Counted from the stretch's first letter, positions 49,938-58,218 are shown. The stretch is 64,000 nt of DNA from Streptomyces sp. NBC_00353 (GCF_036108815.1 NZ_CP107985.1:5828001-5892000); one strand, 5' to 3'. Program-made: numbers and translations. The notes: generated by a model from the sequence alone, not told the origin.

Positions 49938-50409
49938 CGCCGATGTCCTCGTTCCATACATCCGGGTGGTCCTGGATGAAGGCGCGCATCATGGCGGTGC
50001 ACTCGGCGTCGTCGAGGAGCACGACCTCGACGCCGTGCCGGGCCAGCCAGTCGTGCCCGCCGTGGAAGGTGGCCGCCTCACCGATGACCACCCTGGAGAT
50101 CCCGAACTGGCGGACCAGGCCGCTGCAGTACCAGCACGGCGAAAGAGTGGTCACCATCGTCGTGCCACGGTACGAGCGCTGCCGCCCGGCGGCACGGAAG
50201 GCCGCGGTCTCCGCGTGCATGGACGGATCGCCGTCCTGGACGCGGCGGTTGTGCCCGCGGCCGAGGAGCGAGCCGTCCGCCCCGTACAGCGCGGCGCCGA
50301 TCGGAATGCCGCCCTCGGCCAGTCCGGCGCGGGCCTCCGCGACGGCGGTCGCGAGGCGCTCCCTGTCGACGTCACGGCCGGTGCCCCCGGCGGCGCCCCT
50401 GCCCTTCAT
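49930..50409 (-). CDS. Nucleoside/cytosine deaminase family protein
   Basis: A 159-residue zinc deaminase: HAETAAF carries the histidine and catalytic glutamate and LSPCWYCSGLV the two zinc cysteines, as in the CDA/tRNA-adenosine deaminase superfamily. The GAALYGADGSLLGRGHNRRVQ block resembles yeast-type cytosine deaminases and guanine deaminases. I start at the ATG at 50409 with GGGAGAG 9 bases upstream. Coupled to the dioxygenase remnant downstream. Confidence 0.9.
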   Translation of the reverse strand: MKGRGAAGGTGRDVDRERLATAVAEARAGLAEGGIPIGAALYGADGSLLGRGHNRRVQDGDPSMHAETAAFRAAGRQRSYRGTTMVTTLSPCWYCSGLVRQFGISRVVIGEAATFHGGHDWLARHGVEVVLLDDAECTAMMRAFIQDHPDVWNEDIGDE

Positions 50410-50559
50410 GCCGTTCACTCTCCCGGTCACGGAACAGCGGGGCAACATGCCGTCCCCGGTCGCCCTTCGTCCTCGGCCGCCGGACGGGCCCGATTTCCGA
50501 GCGGGGCCCGGCCCTGGAACGCGAACCGACAGCTGCTGTATCCGTGAACCCGCGTGCGG

Positions 50560-50964
50560 TTACGAGGCGGGCGGAGCGGACTCCTCCGGCCCGGCCCCGC
50601 TCTCGCGGCGCTTGAGCTCCTCCTCACGGCGGCGCAGATCCGCCTCCCAGTCCTTGAGGAGCGACTCGTCCTTCTTGTTCTCCTCCTTCAGCGCCTTCAG
50701 GAATTCCGGATTGTCGTCCGGCGCCACCCACTCATGGCGGTGGTTGCGGTGCCATTCCGACGGCGTACGGCCCCCGGCGGGCGCGTGGCGCATCTTGCCC
50801 GCGCCGAGCCACACGAGCGGGCCCACGATCCAGAACAGCAGAATGATGAAGACCCAGGCGATCTTCGGCAGATGCTTGGCCTCGTCCTCCGGGGTGTTCA
50901 GACAGTCGATGAACGCGTAGATCGTCAGTGCCAGAGGCAGGAGATAGATCAAGGCCCGGAACAT
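50560..50964 (-). CDS. Small membrane protein with phospholipase D N-terminal-like segment
   Basis: A 134-residue protein with two membrane spans (ALIYLLPLALTIYAFIDCLN and IAWVFIILLFWIVGPLVWLGAG) matching the short PLDc_N (transmembrane hairpin) domain, followed by a highly charged coiled coil (KALKEENKKDESLLKDWEADLRRREEELKRRES). I use the ATG at 50964. It diverges from the UbiD-like gene. Function unknown. Confidence 0.87.
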   Translation of the reverse strand: MFRALIYLLPLALTIYAFIDCLNTPEDEAKHLPKIAWVFIILLFWIVGPLVWLGAGKMRHAPAGGRTPSEWHRNHRHEWVAPDDNPEFLKALKEENKKDESLLKDWEADLRRREEELKRRESGAGPEESAPPAS

Positions 50965-51052
50965 GGTGAAGGGTCCCCCCGCGAAGAGATGGCGGGGCGC
51001 TGTCCCGCCCCGGTGACGGGGCCAGGGTAGCCCGTGGCCGATACTTGTCCGC

Positions 51053-52510
51053 ATGGCTTACGACGATCTTCGTTCCCTCCTCCGGGCGCTGGAGCGCGAG
51101 GGCGAGCTCAAGCGCATCAAGGCCGAGGTCGACCCCTATCTGGAGGTCGGCGAGATCGTCGACCGGGTGAACAAGGCGGGCGGGCCCGCGCTGCTCTTCG
51201 AGAACGTCAAGGGCGCGTCCATGCCCTTGGCCATGAATGTCTTCGGGACCGACCGGCGGCTGCTGAAGGCGCTCGGGCTGAAGTCGTACGCCGACATCAG
51301 CGACAAGATCGGCGGCCTCCTCAAGCCGGAGCTGCCGCACGGCTTCGTCGGGGTGCGCGAGGCGTTCGGGAAGCTCGGCTCGATGGTGCACGTACCGCCG
51401 AAGAAGGTGAAGTCGGACAACGCCCCCGTGCAGGAGGTCGTCCTCACCGGCGACGACGTGGACCTGGATCAGCTGCCTGCGCTCTTCACCTGGCCCGAGG
51501 ACGGCGGCTCCTTCTTCAACCTGGGGCTCACCCACACCAAGCACCCGGAGACCGGCGTACGGAACCTGGGGCTCTACCGGCTCCAGCGTCACGACCGGCG
51601 CACCATCGGGATGCACTGGCAGATCCACAAGGACAGCCGCAACCACTACCAGGTCGCCGCCAAGCGCGGCGAGCGGCTGCCCGTCGCGATCGCGTTCGGG
51701 GCGCCGCCCGCGGTGACGTACGCCTCCACGGCCCCACTGCCCGGGGACATCGACGAGTACCTCTTCGCCGGGTTCATCCAGGGCAAGCGGATCGAGATGG
51801 TCGACTGCAAGACCGTGCCGCTGCAGGTCCCGGCGCACGCGGAGGTCGTCATCGAGGGGTGGCTGGAACCAGGGAAGATGCTTCCCGAGGGGCCGTTCGG
51901 CGACCACACCGGGTTCTACACGCCGCAGGAGCCCTTCCCCGCGCTCACCATCGACTGCGTGACCATGCGGAAGCGTCCGCTGCTCCAGTCGATCGTGGTG
52001 GGCCGGCCGCCGACCGAGGACGGCCCGCTGGGGCGGGCCACCGAGCGGTTCTTCCTGCCGCTCCTGAAGATCATCGTGCCGGACATCGTGGACTACCACC
52101 TGCCCGAGTCCGGCGGCTTCCACAACTGTGCGATCGTCTCGATCGACAAGAAGTACCCGAAGCACGCCCAGAAGGTGATGAGTGCCATCTGGGGCGCGCA
52201 CATGATGTCGCTGACCAAGCTGATCGTCGTCGTGGACTCCGACTGCGACGTCCACGATCTGCACGAGGTCTCCTGGCGGGCGCTCGGCAATACCGACTAC
52301 GCCCGGGACCTCACCGTCACCGAAGGCCCGGTCGACCATCTCGACCACGCCTCCTACCAGCAGTTCTGGGGTGGCAAGGCGGGCATCGACGCGACGAAGA
52401 AGTGGCCCGAGGAGGGCTACACCCGGGACGGGGGCTGGCCGAACATGGTCGAGTCCGACCCGGAGACGGCGGCGAAGGTCGACCGCCGGTGGAAGGAGTA
52501 CGGGCTGTGA
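51053..52510 (+). CDS. UbiD-like decarboxylase of futalosine-pathway menaquinone synthesis
   Basis: A 485-residue UbiD family enzyme needing prenylated FMN. It shows LFENVKGASMPLAMNVFGT, the region GDHTGFYTPQEPFPALTID with the conserved E/D residues, and the C-terminal TVTEGPVDHLDHAS. It matches the type known as the SCO4490-family menaquinone decarboxylase. The UbiA-like gene follows with a GTGA overlap, the UbiX-like gene that makes its cofactor lies nearby, and mqnE is 3 kb downstream, so the pathway assignment is strong by context. Confidence 0.92.
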   Translation: MAYDDLRSLLRALEREGELKRIKAEVDPYLEVGEIVDRVNKAGGPALLFENVKGASMPLAMNVFGTDRRLLKALGLKSYADISDKIGGLLKPELPHGFVGVREAFGKLGSMVHVPPKKVKSDNAPVQEVVLTGDDVDLDQLPALFTWPEDGGSFFNLGLTHTKHPETGVRNLGLYRLQRHDRRTIGMHWQIHKDSRNHYQVAAKRGERLPVAIAFGAPPAVTYASTAPLPGDIDEYLFAGFIQGKRIEMVDCKTVPLQVPAHAEVVIEGWLEPGKMLPEGPFGDHTGFYTPQEPFPALTIDCVTMRKRPLLQSIVVGRPPTEDGPLGRATERFFLPLLKIIVPDIVDYHLPESGGFHNCAIVSIDKKYPKHAQKVMSAIWGAHMMSLTKLIVVVDSDCDVHDLHEVSWRALGNTDYARDLTVTEGPVDHLDHASYQQFWGGKAGIDATKKWPEEGYTRDGGWPNMVESDPETAAKVDRRWKEYGL

Positions 52511-53424
52511 GTGCGGCCGAAGCGGCGCTGGGCCCCGGGCCCGCGCAACCGACCGGCAGGGTCAAGGCGTTCTTGCGGCTCGTGATGATCGAGCACTCGG
52601 TCTTCGCGCTGCCCTTCGCCTACATCGCCGCGCTGAGCGCGATGTTCCAGCTCGACGAGAACATCCACTGGGGGCGGCTGCTGCTCATCACCGTCGCGAT
52701 GGTCGGGCTGCGCACGTTCGCGATGGCCGCGAACCGGATCATCGACCGTGAGATCGACGCCCGGAACCCACGTACCGCCAACCGTGAGCTGGTCACCGGT
52801 GCCGTCACCGTGAGGTCGGCGTGGACGGGCGCGCTCGTCGCCGTCGTCGTCTTCCTCGGGGCCGCCGCCCTGCTGAACCCGCTCTGTCTGGCGCTCGCGC
52901 CGATCGCCGTCGTACCGATGGTCGTCTACCCGTACGGCAAGCGGTTCACCCACTACCCGCACGCCATCCTCGGTATCGCGCAGGCCATGGGGCCCATCGG
53001 CGCCTGGCTCGCGGTCACCGGCGGCTGGTCGTGGGACGCGGTGATCCTCGGTCTCGCGGTCGGTGTCTGGATCGGTGGCTTCGACCTGATCTTCGGCTGC
53101 CAGGACGTCCAGGCGGACCGCGCGCACGGCGTGCTCTCGGTCCCGGCCCGCTTCGGCATCCCTGCGGCGCTCTGGGGTGCCCGGGTCTGCCACGCGGTGA
53201 CGACCGGCCTGCTGGTCTGGTTCGGGCTCGCGACCGGTGCGGAGCTCTTCTACTGGATCGGCATGGTGATCGTCGCCGTGGCGTTCGTGTACGAGCACCG
53301 CGTGGTGCGGCCGCACGACCTGTCCCGGCTGAACCGGGCGTTCTTCTCCGTCAACGGGTTCATCGGGATCGCGCTGTTCGCATGCGCCCTGCTGGATCTG
53401 CTGGTGCGCGGCCTCACACCGTAG
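52507..53424 (+). CDS. mqnP: UbiA-like prenyltransferase of menaquinone synthesis
   Basis: A 305-residue integral membrane prenyltransferase with about eight spans. Two Asp-rich motifs are clear: AANRIIDREIDARNPRT and DLIFGCQDVQADRAHGV. Together with the preceding UbiD-like gene it belongs to the late futalosine pathway, attaching a polyprenyl chain to the naphthoate intermediate. The GTG at 52507 overlaps the upstream stop. Its 3' end overlaps the convergent rhomboid gene by 11 bases. Confidence 0.91.
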   Translation: MSAAEAALGPGPAQPTGRVKAFLRLVMIEHSVFALPFAYIAALSAMFQLDENIHWGRLLLITVAMVGLRTFAMAANRIIDREIDARNPRTANRELVTGAVTVRSAWTGALVAVVVFLGAAALLNPLCLALAPIAVVPMVVYPYGKRFTHYPHAILGIAQAMGPIGAWLAVTGGWSWDAVILGLAVGVWIGGFDLIFGCQDVQADRAHGVLSVPARFGIPAALWGARVCHAVTTGLLVWFGLATGAELFYWIGMVIVAVAFVYEHRVVRPHDLSRLNRAFFSVNGFIGIALFACALLDLLVRGLTP

Positions 53425-54022
53425 AAGCAGGGGGCACGGGGTGGGTGGCGCGCCGCGGGCGGCGGAACGCGAACGCCGCGCCCACCCCTCCGATCAGCCC
53501 GAACAGATGCCCCTGCCAGCTGATCCCGGAGTCGGTCGGCAGGACGCCCCACAGCAGTGAGCCGTAGACCACGGCGATCACGACGCCCACCACTATGTCG
53601 AGCGGTCTGCGGTCGACGAAGCCGCGGACCAGCAGGTAGCCGAAGAGGCCGAAGACGACGCCGGACGCGCCGAGCGTGACCGTGTGCGGCGGCGCGGTCA
53701 GCCAGACGCCGAGGCCGCTGGCAACGATCACGGTGAGGACGACGGCGGCGAAGCGGCGTATCCCGCCGAGGGCGGCGATGAAGCCGAGGATCAGCAGCGG
53801 GAGGGTGTTGGAGGCGACATGCTCCCATCCGCTGTGCAGGAACGCGGCGGGCACGATGTCGAGCAGTTCGCCCGGCTCGCGCGGGGTGATGCCGTAGGTG
53901 TCGAGCGCCTGGCCGGTCGCCATGTCGATGGATTCGAGCACCCACAGCAGTGCGATCCAGCCCAGCATCAGCGCGCCGGCCGTCAACGCCCGTGCGGAGG
54001 TGCCTGTACGGGTACCGGTCAT
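53414..54022 (-). CDS. Rhomboid family intramembrane serine protease
   Basis: A 202-residue six-span protein. The catalytic serine is in GASGVVFGLFGY and the histidine in SWQGHLFGLIGGV, with HSGWEHVASNTLPLL as the conserved His/Asn block. Rhomboids cleave membrane protein segments; the substrate is unknown. It is inserted on the opposite strand between mqnP and the UbiX-like gene and overlaps mqnP by 11 bases, a possible source of antisense control. Confidence 0.93.
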   Translation of the reverse strand: MTGTRTGTSARALTAGALMLGWIALLWVLESIDMATGQALDTYGITPREPGELLDIVPAAFLHSGWEHVASNTLPLLILGFIAALGGIRRFAAVVLTVIVASGLGVWLTAPPHTVTLGASGVVFGLFGYLLVRGFVDRRPLDIVVGVVIAVVYGSLLWGVLPTDSGISWQGHLFGLIGGVGAAFAFRRPRRATHPVPPASTV

Positions 54023-54162
54023 GGCCGCCCCCCTGTCCGTTCACAGCTGTCCGCGGCCCTGTCCCTGGCCTGTCCTTCATCTGTCGGAACGCCCGAAACC
54101 CCTCGCTCGGTTCCGCAGGCCGTGCGCCGGATAGGCTCGGGTGTGTGGAATCCGGGACTTCA

Positions 54163-54825
54163 GTGAGTCAGCAGCAGCGGCAGCCTTGGATTGTCGGGGT
54201 TTCCGGTGCTTCGGGTACACCATTCGCCGCTGCCGTGCTGCGTGGTCTGCTGGCCGCGGGGGAGAGCGTCGATCTGGTGGTGAGCCGGGCCTCGCGGCTG
54301 ACGCTGCTGGACGAGACCGGGATCGCCTTCCGTGACGCGCACTGGCAGGAGGACCTGCGGAGCTGGCTGGCGCGGGGGGCGGACGGGAAGCCGCACACCT
54401 TCGATGTGGAGGTCGACCGGGTGCGGCACTGGGCGGCCGGTGATCTCGCGGCCGGGCCGTCCTCGGGCTCGTACCCGGCGAAGGGGATGCTGATCGTGCC
54501 GGCCTCGACGGCCTGTGTGGCCGGAGTGGCGCTCGGGCTTTCGAAGGATCTGCTGCAGCGGGCCGCGAGCGTGACGCTCAAGGAGCGGCGGAAGCTGGTC
54601 GTCGCGGTGCGCGAGACTCCGCTGAACGGTCAGACACTCAAGCATCTGGTGGCCCTGGACGAGGCGGGCGCCGTGGTGCTGCCCGCCTCTCCGGCGTTCT
54701 ATGCGGGCGCGACGCACATCCAGGACCTGGTGGACTTCGTCGCGGGGCGGGTGCTCGACGCGGCAGGGGTGCCGCATCGGCTGTACCGCCGGTGGGAGGG
54801 GGAGCTCGGTGGCTCCCGTGACTGA
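54163..54825 (+). CDS. ubiX: UbiX-like flavin prenyltransferase
   Basis: A 220-residue flavoprotein with the start WIVGVSGASGTPFAAAVLRGLL (residues 7-28), the phosphate-binding block MLIVPASTACVAGVALG and RKLVVAVRETPLNGQTLKHL. UbiX makes prenylated FMN for UbiD-type decarboxylases, here the one at 51 kb. Start is uncertain: GTG at 54163 or 54145 (six residues more); neither has a strong ribosome site. It is separated from mqnP by the antisense rhomboid gene. Confidence 0.92.
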   Translation: MSQQQRQPWIVGVSGASGTPFAAAVLRGLLAAGESVDLVVSRASRLTLLDETGIAFRDAHWQEDLRSWLARGADGKPHTFDVEVDRVRHWAAGDLAAGPSSGSYPAKGMLIVPASTACVAGVALGLSKDLLQRAASVTLKERRKLVVAVRETPLNGQTLKHLVALDEAGAVVLPASPAFYAGATHIQDLVDFVAGRVLDAAGVPHRLYRRWEGELGGSRD

Positions 54826-54848
54826 GGCCGGGCCGGTGGGGCCGGGGG

Positions 54849-54983
54849 TCAGCGCTTCTTCGGGGCGCGCTGGATGCGGGTCTTGTCGACCTCTCGCGCG
54901 GCGGCGGGCTGGTGGGCACGCGAGCGGTTGGCCAGGTCCTGCAGCTCGCGCATCCGGGCGTAGGCCATCTCGATCGTGTACAC
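54849..54983 (-). CDS. 44-residue conserved small protein
   Basis: GTG (54983) encodes MYTIEMAYARMRELQDLANRS, then ARAHQPAAAREVDKTRIQRAP-like basic residues ending KKR. AGGAGTGAAG lies 6-10 bases before the start, a good ribosome site. It is convergent with the UbiX-like gene and divergent from the Lrp regulator. I recall small proteins of this type at this place in other Streptomyces, unassigned. Its amphipathic helix and basic tail suggest nucleic-acid or membrane contact. Confidence 0.68.
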   Translation of the reverse strand: MYTIEMAYARMRELQDLANRSRAHQPAAAREVDKTRIQRAPKKR

Positions 54984-55007
54984 GGTGTCTTCACTCCTGA
55001 GGATTCG

Positions 55008-55022
55008 AAAGAACTTCTTTGA
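55008..55022. promoter_or_regulatory. AAAGAAC-type inverted repeat, copy 1
   Basis: AAAGAACTTCTTTGA contains the perfect palindrome AAAGAA-C-TTCTTT and matches AAAGAACACCTTTGA at 58063-58077 in 13 of 15 bases. It lies in the gap between the 44-residue protein gene and the Lrp gene. Confidence 0.45.
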
Positions 55023-55115
55023 AAATCTGAAAGATCTGCAGGGCGTGGACCCTGTATGCCTTAGATTCTATACGTAAACTCGCGGTACTGCTGAACAATG
55101 GAAGGTTTCAGTCAT

Positions 55116-55571
55116 ATGGACGCGGTGGACAGGCAGCTCATCCAAGCCCTCAGGGAGAACGGCAGGGCCTCGTACGCCGAGCTCGGGCGGCTCGTCGGGC
55201 TCTCCGGGCCCAGCGTCACCGACCGCATCAACCGGCTGGAAACCGCCGGTGTCATCACCGGCTACCGCGCCACCGTCGACGCCGCTTCGCTCGGTCTCGG
55301 GGTCACCGCCCTGATCGGCATCTCGCTCTCCGACGCCGCCGACCACGAGGACGTCGCTCGCCGGCTCAAGGACCTCGCGGAGATCGAGGACTGCTGGTTC
55401 ATCGCGGGCGACGACTCGTACATGCTCAAGGTGCGCGTCGGTGACGTCGACGGCCTGGAGAAGACCATTCGCAGGCTCAGCGGTACGAAGGGCGTCTCCC
55501 GCACCCGCACCACGATCGTGCTCTCCACCAAGTGGGAGAACCGGGTCGGGGAACTCCCCGAGGAGTCGTAG
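55116..55571 (+). CDS. Lrp/AsnC family transcriptional regulator
   Basis: A 151-residue regulator: helix-turn-helix DRQLIQALRENGRASYAELGRLVGLSGPSVTDRINRLE (4-41) and ligand-binding domain (about 65-145). I start at the ATG at 55116, 10 bases after GGAAGG; an ATG at 55098 would add six residues. In many Streptomyces it lies between ubiX and mqnE, so it may regulate menaquinone genes or respond to amino acids. Confidence 0.93.
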   Translation: MDAVDRQLIQALRENGRASYAELGRLVGLSGPSVTDRINRLETAGVITGYRATVDAASLGLGVTALIGISLSDAADHEDVARRLKDLAEIEDCWFIAGDDSYMLKVRVGDVDGLEKTIRRLSGTKGVSRTRTTIVLSTKWENRVGELPEES

Positions 55572-55672
55572 GCGTAACGTGGTGGAGCCCCCGGGTGACC
55601 GGGGGTCCACCGGGTGTCCCGGGGGAGCGTACGTATCGCACAGCACGTCAGAGACATCTGGGAGGCAGCCGC

Positions 55673-56836
55673 ATGGACGTCGGGCTCAAGCGCGAGCTGG
55701 AGGAGAAGGTCCGCGCAGGGGAGCGGCTGACCCGTGAGGACGGCATCGCCCTCTACGCGTCGGACGATCTGGCCTGGCTCGGCGGCCTCGCCCACGAGGT
55801 GCGCACGCGCAAGAACGGCGACGTCGTGCACTTCAACGTCAACCGGCACCTCAACATGACGAACGTGTGCACCGCGTCGTGTGCGTACTGCTCGTTCCAG
55901 CGCAAGCCGGGCGAGAAGGACGCGTACACCATGCGCATCGAGGAGGCCGTCCGTCTCGCGAAGGCGATGGAGGGCGAGAACCTCACCGAGCTGCACATCG
56001 TCAACGGGCTCCACCCCACGCTGCCGTGGCGCTACTACCCGCGCTCCCTCAGTGCGCTGAAGGAAGCCCTTCCGCAGGTCTCCCTCAAGGCGTTCACCGC
56101 CACCGAGATCCACCACTTCGAGACCATCTCCGGGCTCTCCGCCTCCGAGATCCTCGACGAGCTGATCGAAGCCGGTCTGGAGTCGCTGACCGGCGGCGGC
56201 GCGGAGATCTTCGACTGGGAGGTCCGCCAGCACATCGTGGACCACAACACCCACTGGGAAGACTGGTCGCGCATCCACCGCCTCGCGCACGAGAAGGGTC
56301 TGAAGACCCCGGCGACGATGCTGTACGGGCACATCGAGGAGCCGCGTCACCGCGTCGACCATGTGCTGCGGCTGCGTGAACTGCAGGACGAGACCGGCGG
56401 CTTCCAGGTCTTCATCCCGCTGCGCTACCAGCACGACTTCGTCGACATGAAGGACGGCAAGGTCCGCAACAAGCTGCAGGCGCGGACGACGATGGCGACC
56501 GGCGCCGAGGCGCTGAAGACGTTCGCTGTCTCGCGTCTCCTCTTCGACAACGTCCCGCACGTCAAGGTCTTCTGGGTGATGCACGGGGTGCAGACCGCCC
56601 AGCTCGCGCTCCAGCACGGCGCGGACGACATGGACGGTTCGGTCGTCGAGTACAAGATCACGCACGACGCGGACAACTACGGCACGCCGAACAAGCTCGG
56701 TCGCGACGACCTGCTGGACCTGATCCGGGACGCGGGCTTCCGCCCCGTCGAGCGGAACACCCGGTACGAGATCATCCGCGAGTACCCGGGGCCGGACGCG
56801 GAGCGCCGCGAGTCGCCGCAGCCGATGCGGGTCTGA
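55673..56836 (+). CDS. mqnE: Aminofutalosine synthase MqnE (radical SAM)
   Basis: A 387-residue radical SAM enzyme. Its [4Fe-4S] cysteines are 66, 70 and 73 in CTASCAYCSFQRKPGEKDAY, and the barrel contains LHIVNGLHPTLPW and SLTGGGAEIF. MqnE joins S-adenosylmethionine-derived 5'-deoxyadenosyl to 3-[(1-carboxyvinyl)oxy]benzoate, the second step of the futalosine pathway. GGGAGG lies 7 bases before the ATG at 55673; the longer frame upstream crosses a probable promoter region. Confidence 0.95.
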   Translation: MDVGLKRELEEKVRAGERLTREDGIALYASDDLAWLGGLAHEVRTRKNGDVVHFNVNRHLNMTNVCTASCAYCSFQRKPGEKDAYTMRIEEAVRLAKAMEGENLTELHIVNGLHPTLPWRYYPRSLSALKEALPQVSLKAFTATEIHHFETISGLSASEILDELIEAGLESLTGGGAEIFDWEVRQHIVDHNTHWEDWSRIHRLAHEKGLKTPATMLYGHIEEPRHRVDHVLRLRELQDETGGFQVFIPLRYQHDFVDMKDGKVRNKLQARTTMATGAEALKTFAVSRLLFDNVPHVKVFWVMHGVQTAQLALQHGADDMDGSVVEYKITHDADNYGTPNKLGRDDLLDLIRDAGFRPVERNTRYEIIREYPGPDAERRESPQPMRV

Positions 56837-56887
56837 CGCGGCCGGTTCGCTCCGCCGTCGAACTTCCCGGCGCGGATCTCTCTGTAC

Positions 56888-56922
56888 GAAAGCCCCGGCC
56901 GCCGTCCCCGGCCGGGGCTTTC
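56888..56922. terminator. Terminator after mqnE
   Basis: GAAAGCCCCGGCC pairs perfectly with 56910-56922 around a 9-base loop and is followed by TCTC. Confidence 0.87.
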
Positions 56923-56976
56923 TCGCGTTGTGGACGGTGTTTGAGGCAACGGTGCTGTAATAGCTAATCTGCCGCT

Positions 56977-57501
56977 ATGGCGCTTACATTTGAGGTGGAT
57001 CCGAAGTTCGACAGCACTCTGCGGGACGGCATCTGCGCACTCTGGGCCGATGTCTCCAACGCGGGTGGTGCCGTCGGCTTCGTGCCACCCGTCACCACCG
57101 AGGACGTCCGGCCCGAGCTGGTCAAGCACCTCGTCTCGATGGCCGAGGGCCGCACCCGGCTGCTGGTCGGCTACGACGAGAAGGGCGCCGTCGCCGCCAC
57201 GGCCTTTCTCGTCCGCAACACCCACCGGCTGATGTCCCACTGGCTCTGGCTCTACACGGTGATGGTCCACCCCGGTCACCAGGGCAAGGGCTACGGCCGC
57301 GAGCTGATGACCGCCGCGGCGGATGCCGCCCGCGGGACCGACGGGATAGAGGCCATCCGCCTCACCTGCCGGGGCGGCACCGGGGCCGACCGCTTCTATG
57401 CGACGTGCGGATACAAGGAGGTCGGCCGGGTGCCCGGCGCGATCCGGGTCGCCGACGGGGACGACCGCGACGACATCATCATGCTGCTCCCACTGGGGTG
57501 A
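56977..57501 (+). CDS. GNAT family N-acetyltransferase
   Basis: A 174-residue acetyltransferase with the CoA loop VMVHPGHQGKGYGRELMTAAADAA (QGKGYG) and GADRFYATCGYKEVGRVPG at the C-terminus. Often found after mqnE in Streptomyces, but the substrate is unknown. ATG at 56977 follows a short AT-rich promoter-like stretch (GTAATAGCTAATC). Confidence 0.9.
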   Translation: MALTFEVDPKFDSTLRDGICALWADVSNAGGAVGFVPPVTTEDVRPELVKHLVSMAEGRTRLLVGYDEKGAVAATAFLVRNTHRLMSHWLWLYTVMVHPGHQGKGYGRELMTAAADAARGTDGIEAIRLTCRGGTGADRFYATCGYKEVGRVPGAIRVADGDDRDDIIMLLPLG

Positions 57502-57588
57502 CTCGCGGGCCCGCCCGCCGAAGTGATCGAATTCGGGGCATGCTTCACTGGTCGGGCAGGGTTGTCGTACGTAGAGAGAAGGCCAGCC

Positions 57589-57885
57589 GTGTCCGCTGCC
57601 AAGCCGAGCGCAACGATCCGGTACACGCTGATGCGCCTCAGCATCTTCGTCGGCTGTCTCGCCGTCGTCGCGGTGGCTGTCACCTACGGTCTGCTGCCCT
57701 CCGGGCTCGGCGGATCCAACGTCATGTGGATCATCCTGCTCGCCCTGCTGCTCTCCGCGCCCCTCAGCTACATCCTGCTGCGCAAGCAGCGCGACGAGAT
57801 GTCCGCACAGATCGCCCCCAAGATCGACCGCGCCAAGGCCCGGCTGGCGGCGAACCGGGACCAGGAGGACGGCGTCGCCCCGTAG
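57589..57885 (+). CDS. DUF4229 membrane protein
   Basis: A 98-residue protein with two spans (IFVGCLAVVAVAVTYGLLP and VMWIILLALLLSAPLSYILL) and a charged C-terminal helix (RKQRDEMSAQIAPKIDRAKARLAANRDQ), matching DUF4229. GAGAGAAGG precedes the GTG by 6 bases; the ORF extends upstream but the ribosome site favours 57589. Function unknown. Confidence 0.88.
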   Translation: MSAAKPSATIRYTLMRLSIFVGCLAVVAVAVTYGLLPSGLGGSNVMWIILLALLLSAPLSYILLRKQRDEMSAQIAPKIDRAKARLAANRDQEDGVAP

Positions 57886-57974
57886 TGCCGCGGTGTCGCG
57901 GTACCGCGTGAAGCCCCCGTGAGGGCGGGGTAAGGGTTACGTAAGGTTCCTCACACGCGCACCGTATTCGTTCG

Positions 57975-58014
57975 AAGCCCCAGTGCCGGAGCACGCGCTC
58001 CTGTGCTGGGGTTT
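57975..58014. terminator. Terminator after the DUF4229 gene
   Basis: AAGCCCCAGTGCCGGAGC pairs with GCTCCTGTGCTGGGGTTT (some G-U pairs and one mismatch) around a 4-base loop. The left arm also resembles the hemL 5' end. Confidence 0.72.
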
Positions 58015-58059
58015 CCGCGTTCCGTCGCGTGGCGCGGGGGTGCATTCTCGCCAAGGGTT

Positions 58060-58080
58060 CTCAAAGAACACCTTTGAGGT
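58060..58080 (+). promoter_or_regulatory. Operator overlapping the -35 element of the leader-symporter operon
   Basis: CTCAAAG-AACAC-CTTTGAG is a perfect inverted repeat (58060-58078), interleaved with direct repeats GGTTCTCAAAG at 58056-58066 and 58078-58088 (22 bases apart). A candidate -35 TTGAGG (58074-58079) lies inside it, and TAACGT (58098-58103) is an 18-base-spaced -10. The AAAGAACACCTTTGA part resembles 55008-55022. This would allow repression by an unknown factor. Confidence 0.55.
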
Positions 58081-58110
58081 TCTCAAAGTTCAAGTGTTAA
58101 CGTGTTCGAC

Positions 58111-58218
58111 ATGAAGACAGCTGTGCGCCCCCGCCATCGAGCCGGCATTGAGCTCGTGGTGCGCCTGCATGTCGATCTCTGCCGCTGTATGTCCGCGGTC
58201 TGTTGCCGCAACGTCTGA
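58111..58218 (+). CDS. Cysteine-rich leader peptide (35 residues), predicted attenuator
   Basis: ATG at 58111 encodes a short peptide, too short for most ORF callers, ending HVDLCRCMSAVCCRNV. Four of its last 12 residues are cysteine (24, 26, 31, 32), and the HVDLCR core matches my recollection of actinobacterial leader peptides found upstream of sulfur-uptake genes. The predicted -10 (TAACGT) places the transcription start at or next to the ATG, so it is probably leaderless. A stable hairpin follows 15 bases after the stop. By analogy to cysteine-responsive attenuators in mycobacteria, ribosome pausing at Cys codons would open expression of the downstream symporter. The regulation is inferred. 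Confidence 0.75.
   Translation: MKTAVRPRHRAGIELVVRLHVDLCRCMSAVCCRNV

Noticed and set aside
57955..58020. Possible tRNA-like TTCGAA segment
   Set aside because: No cloverleaf or CCA end can be formed; the region folds as a simple terminator hairpin.
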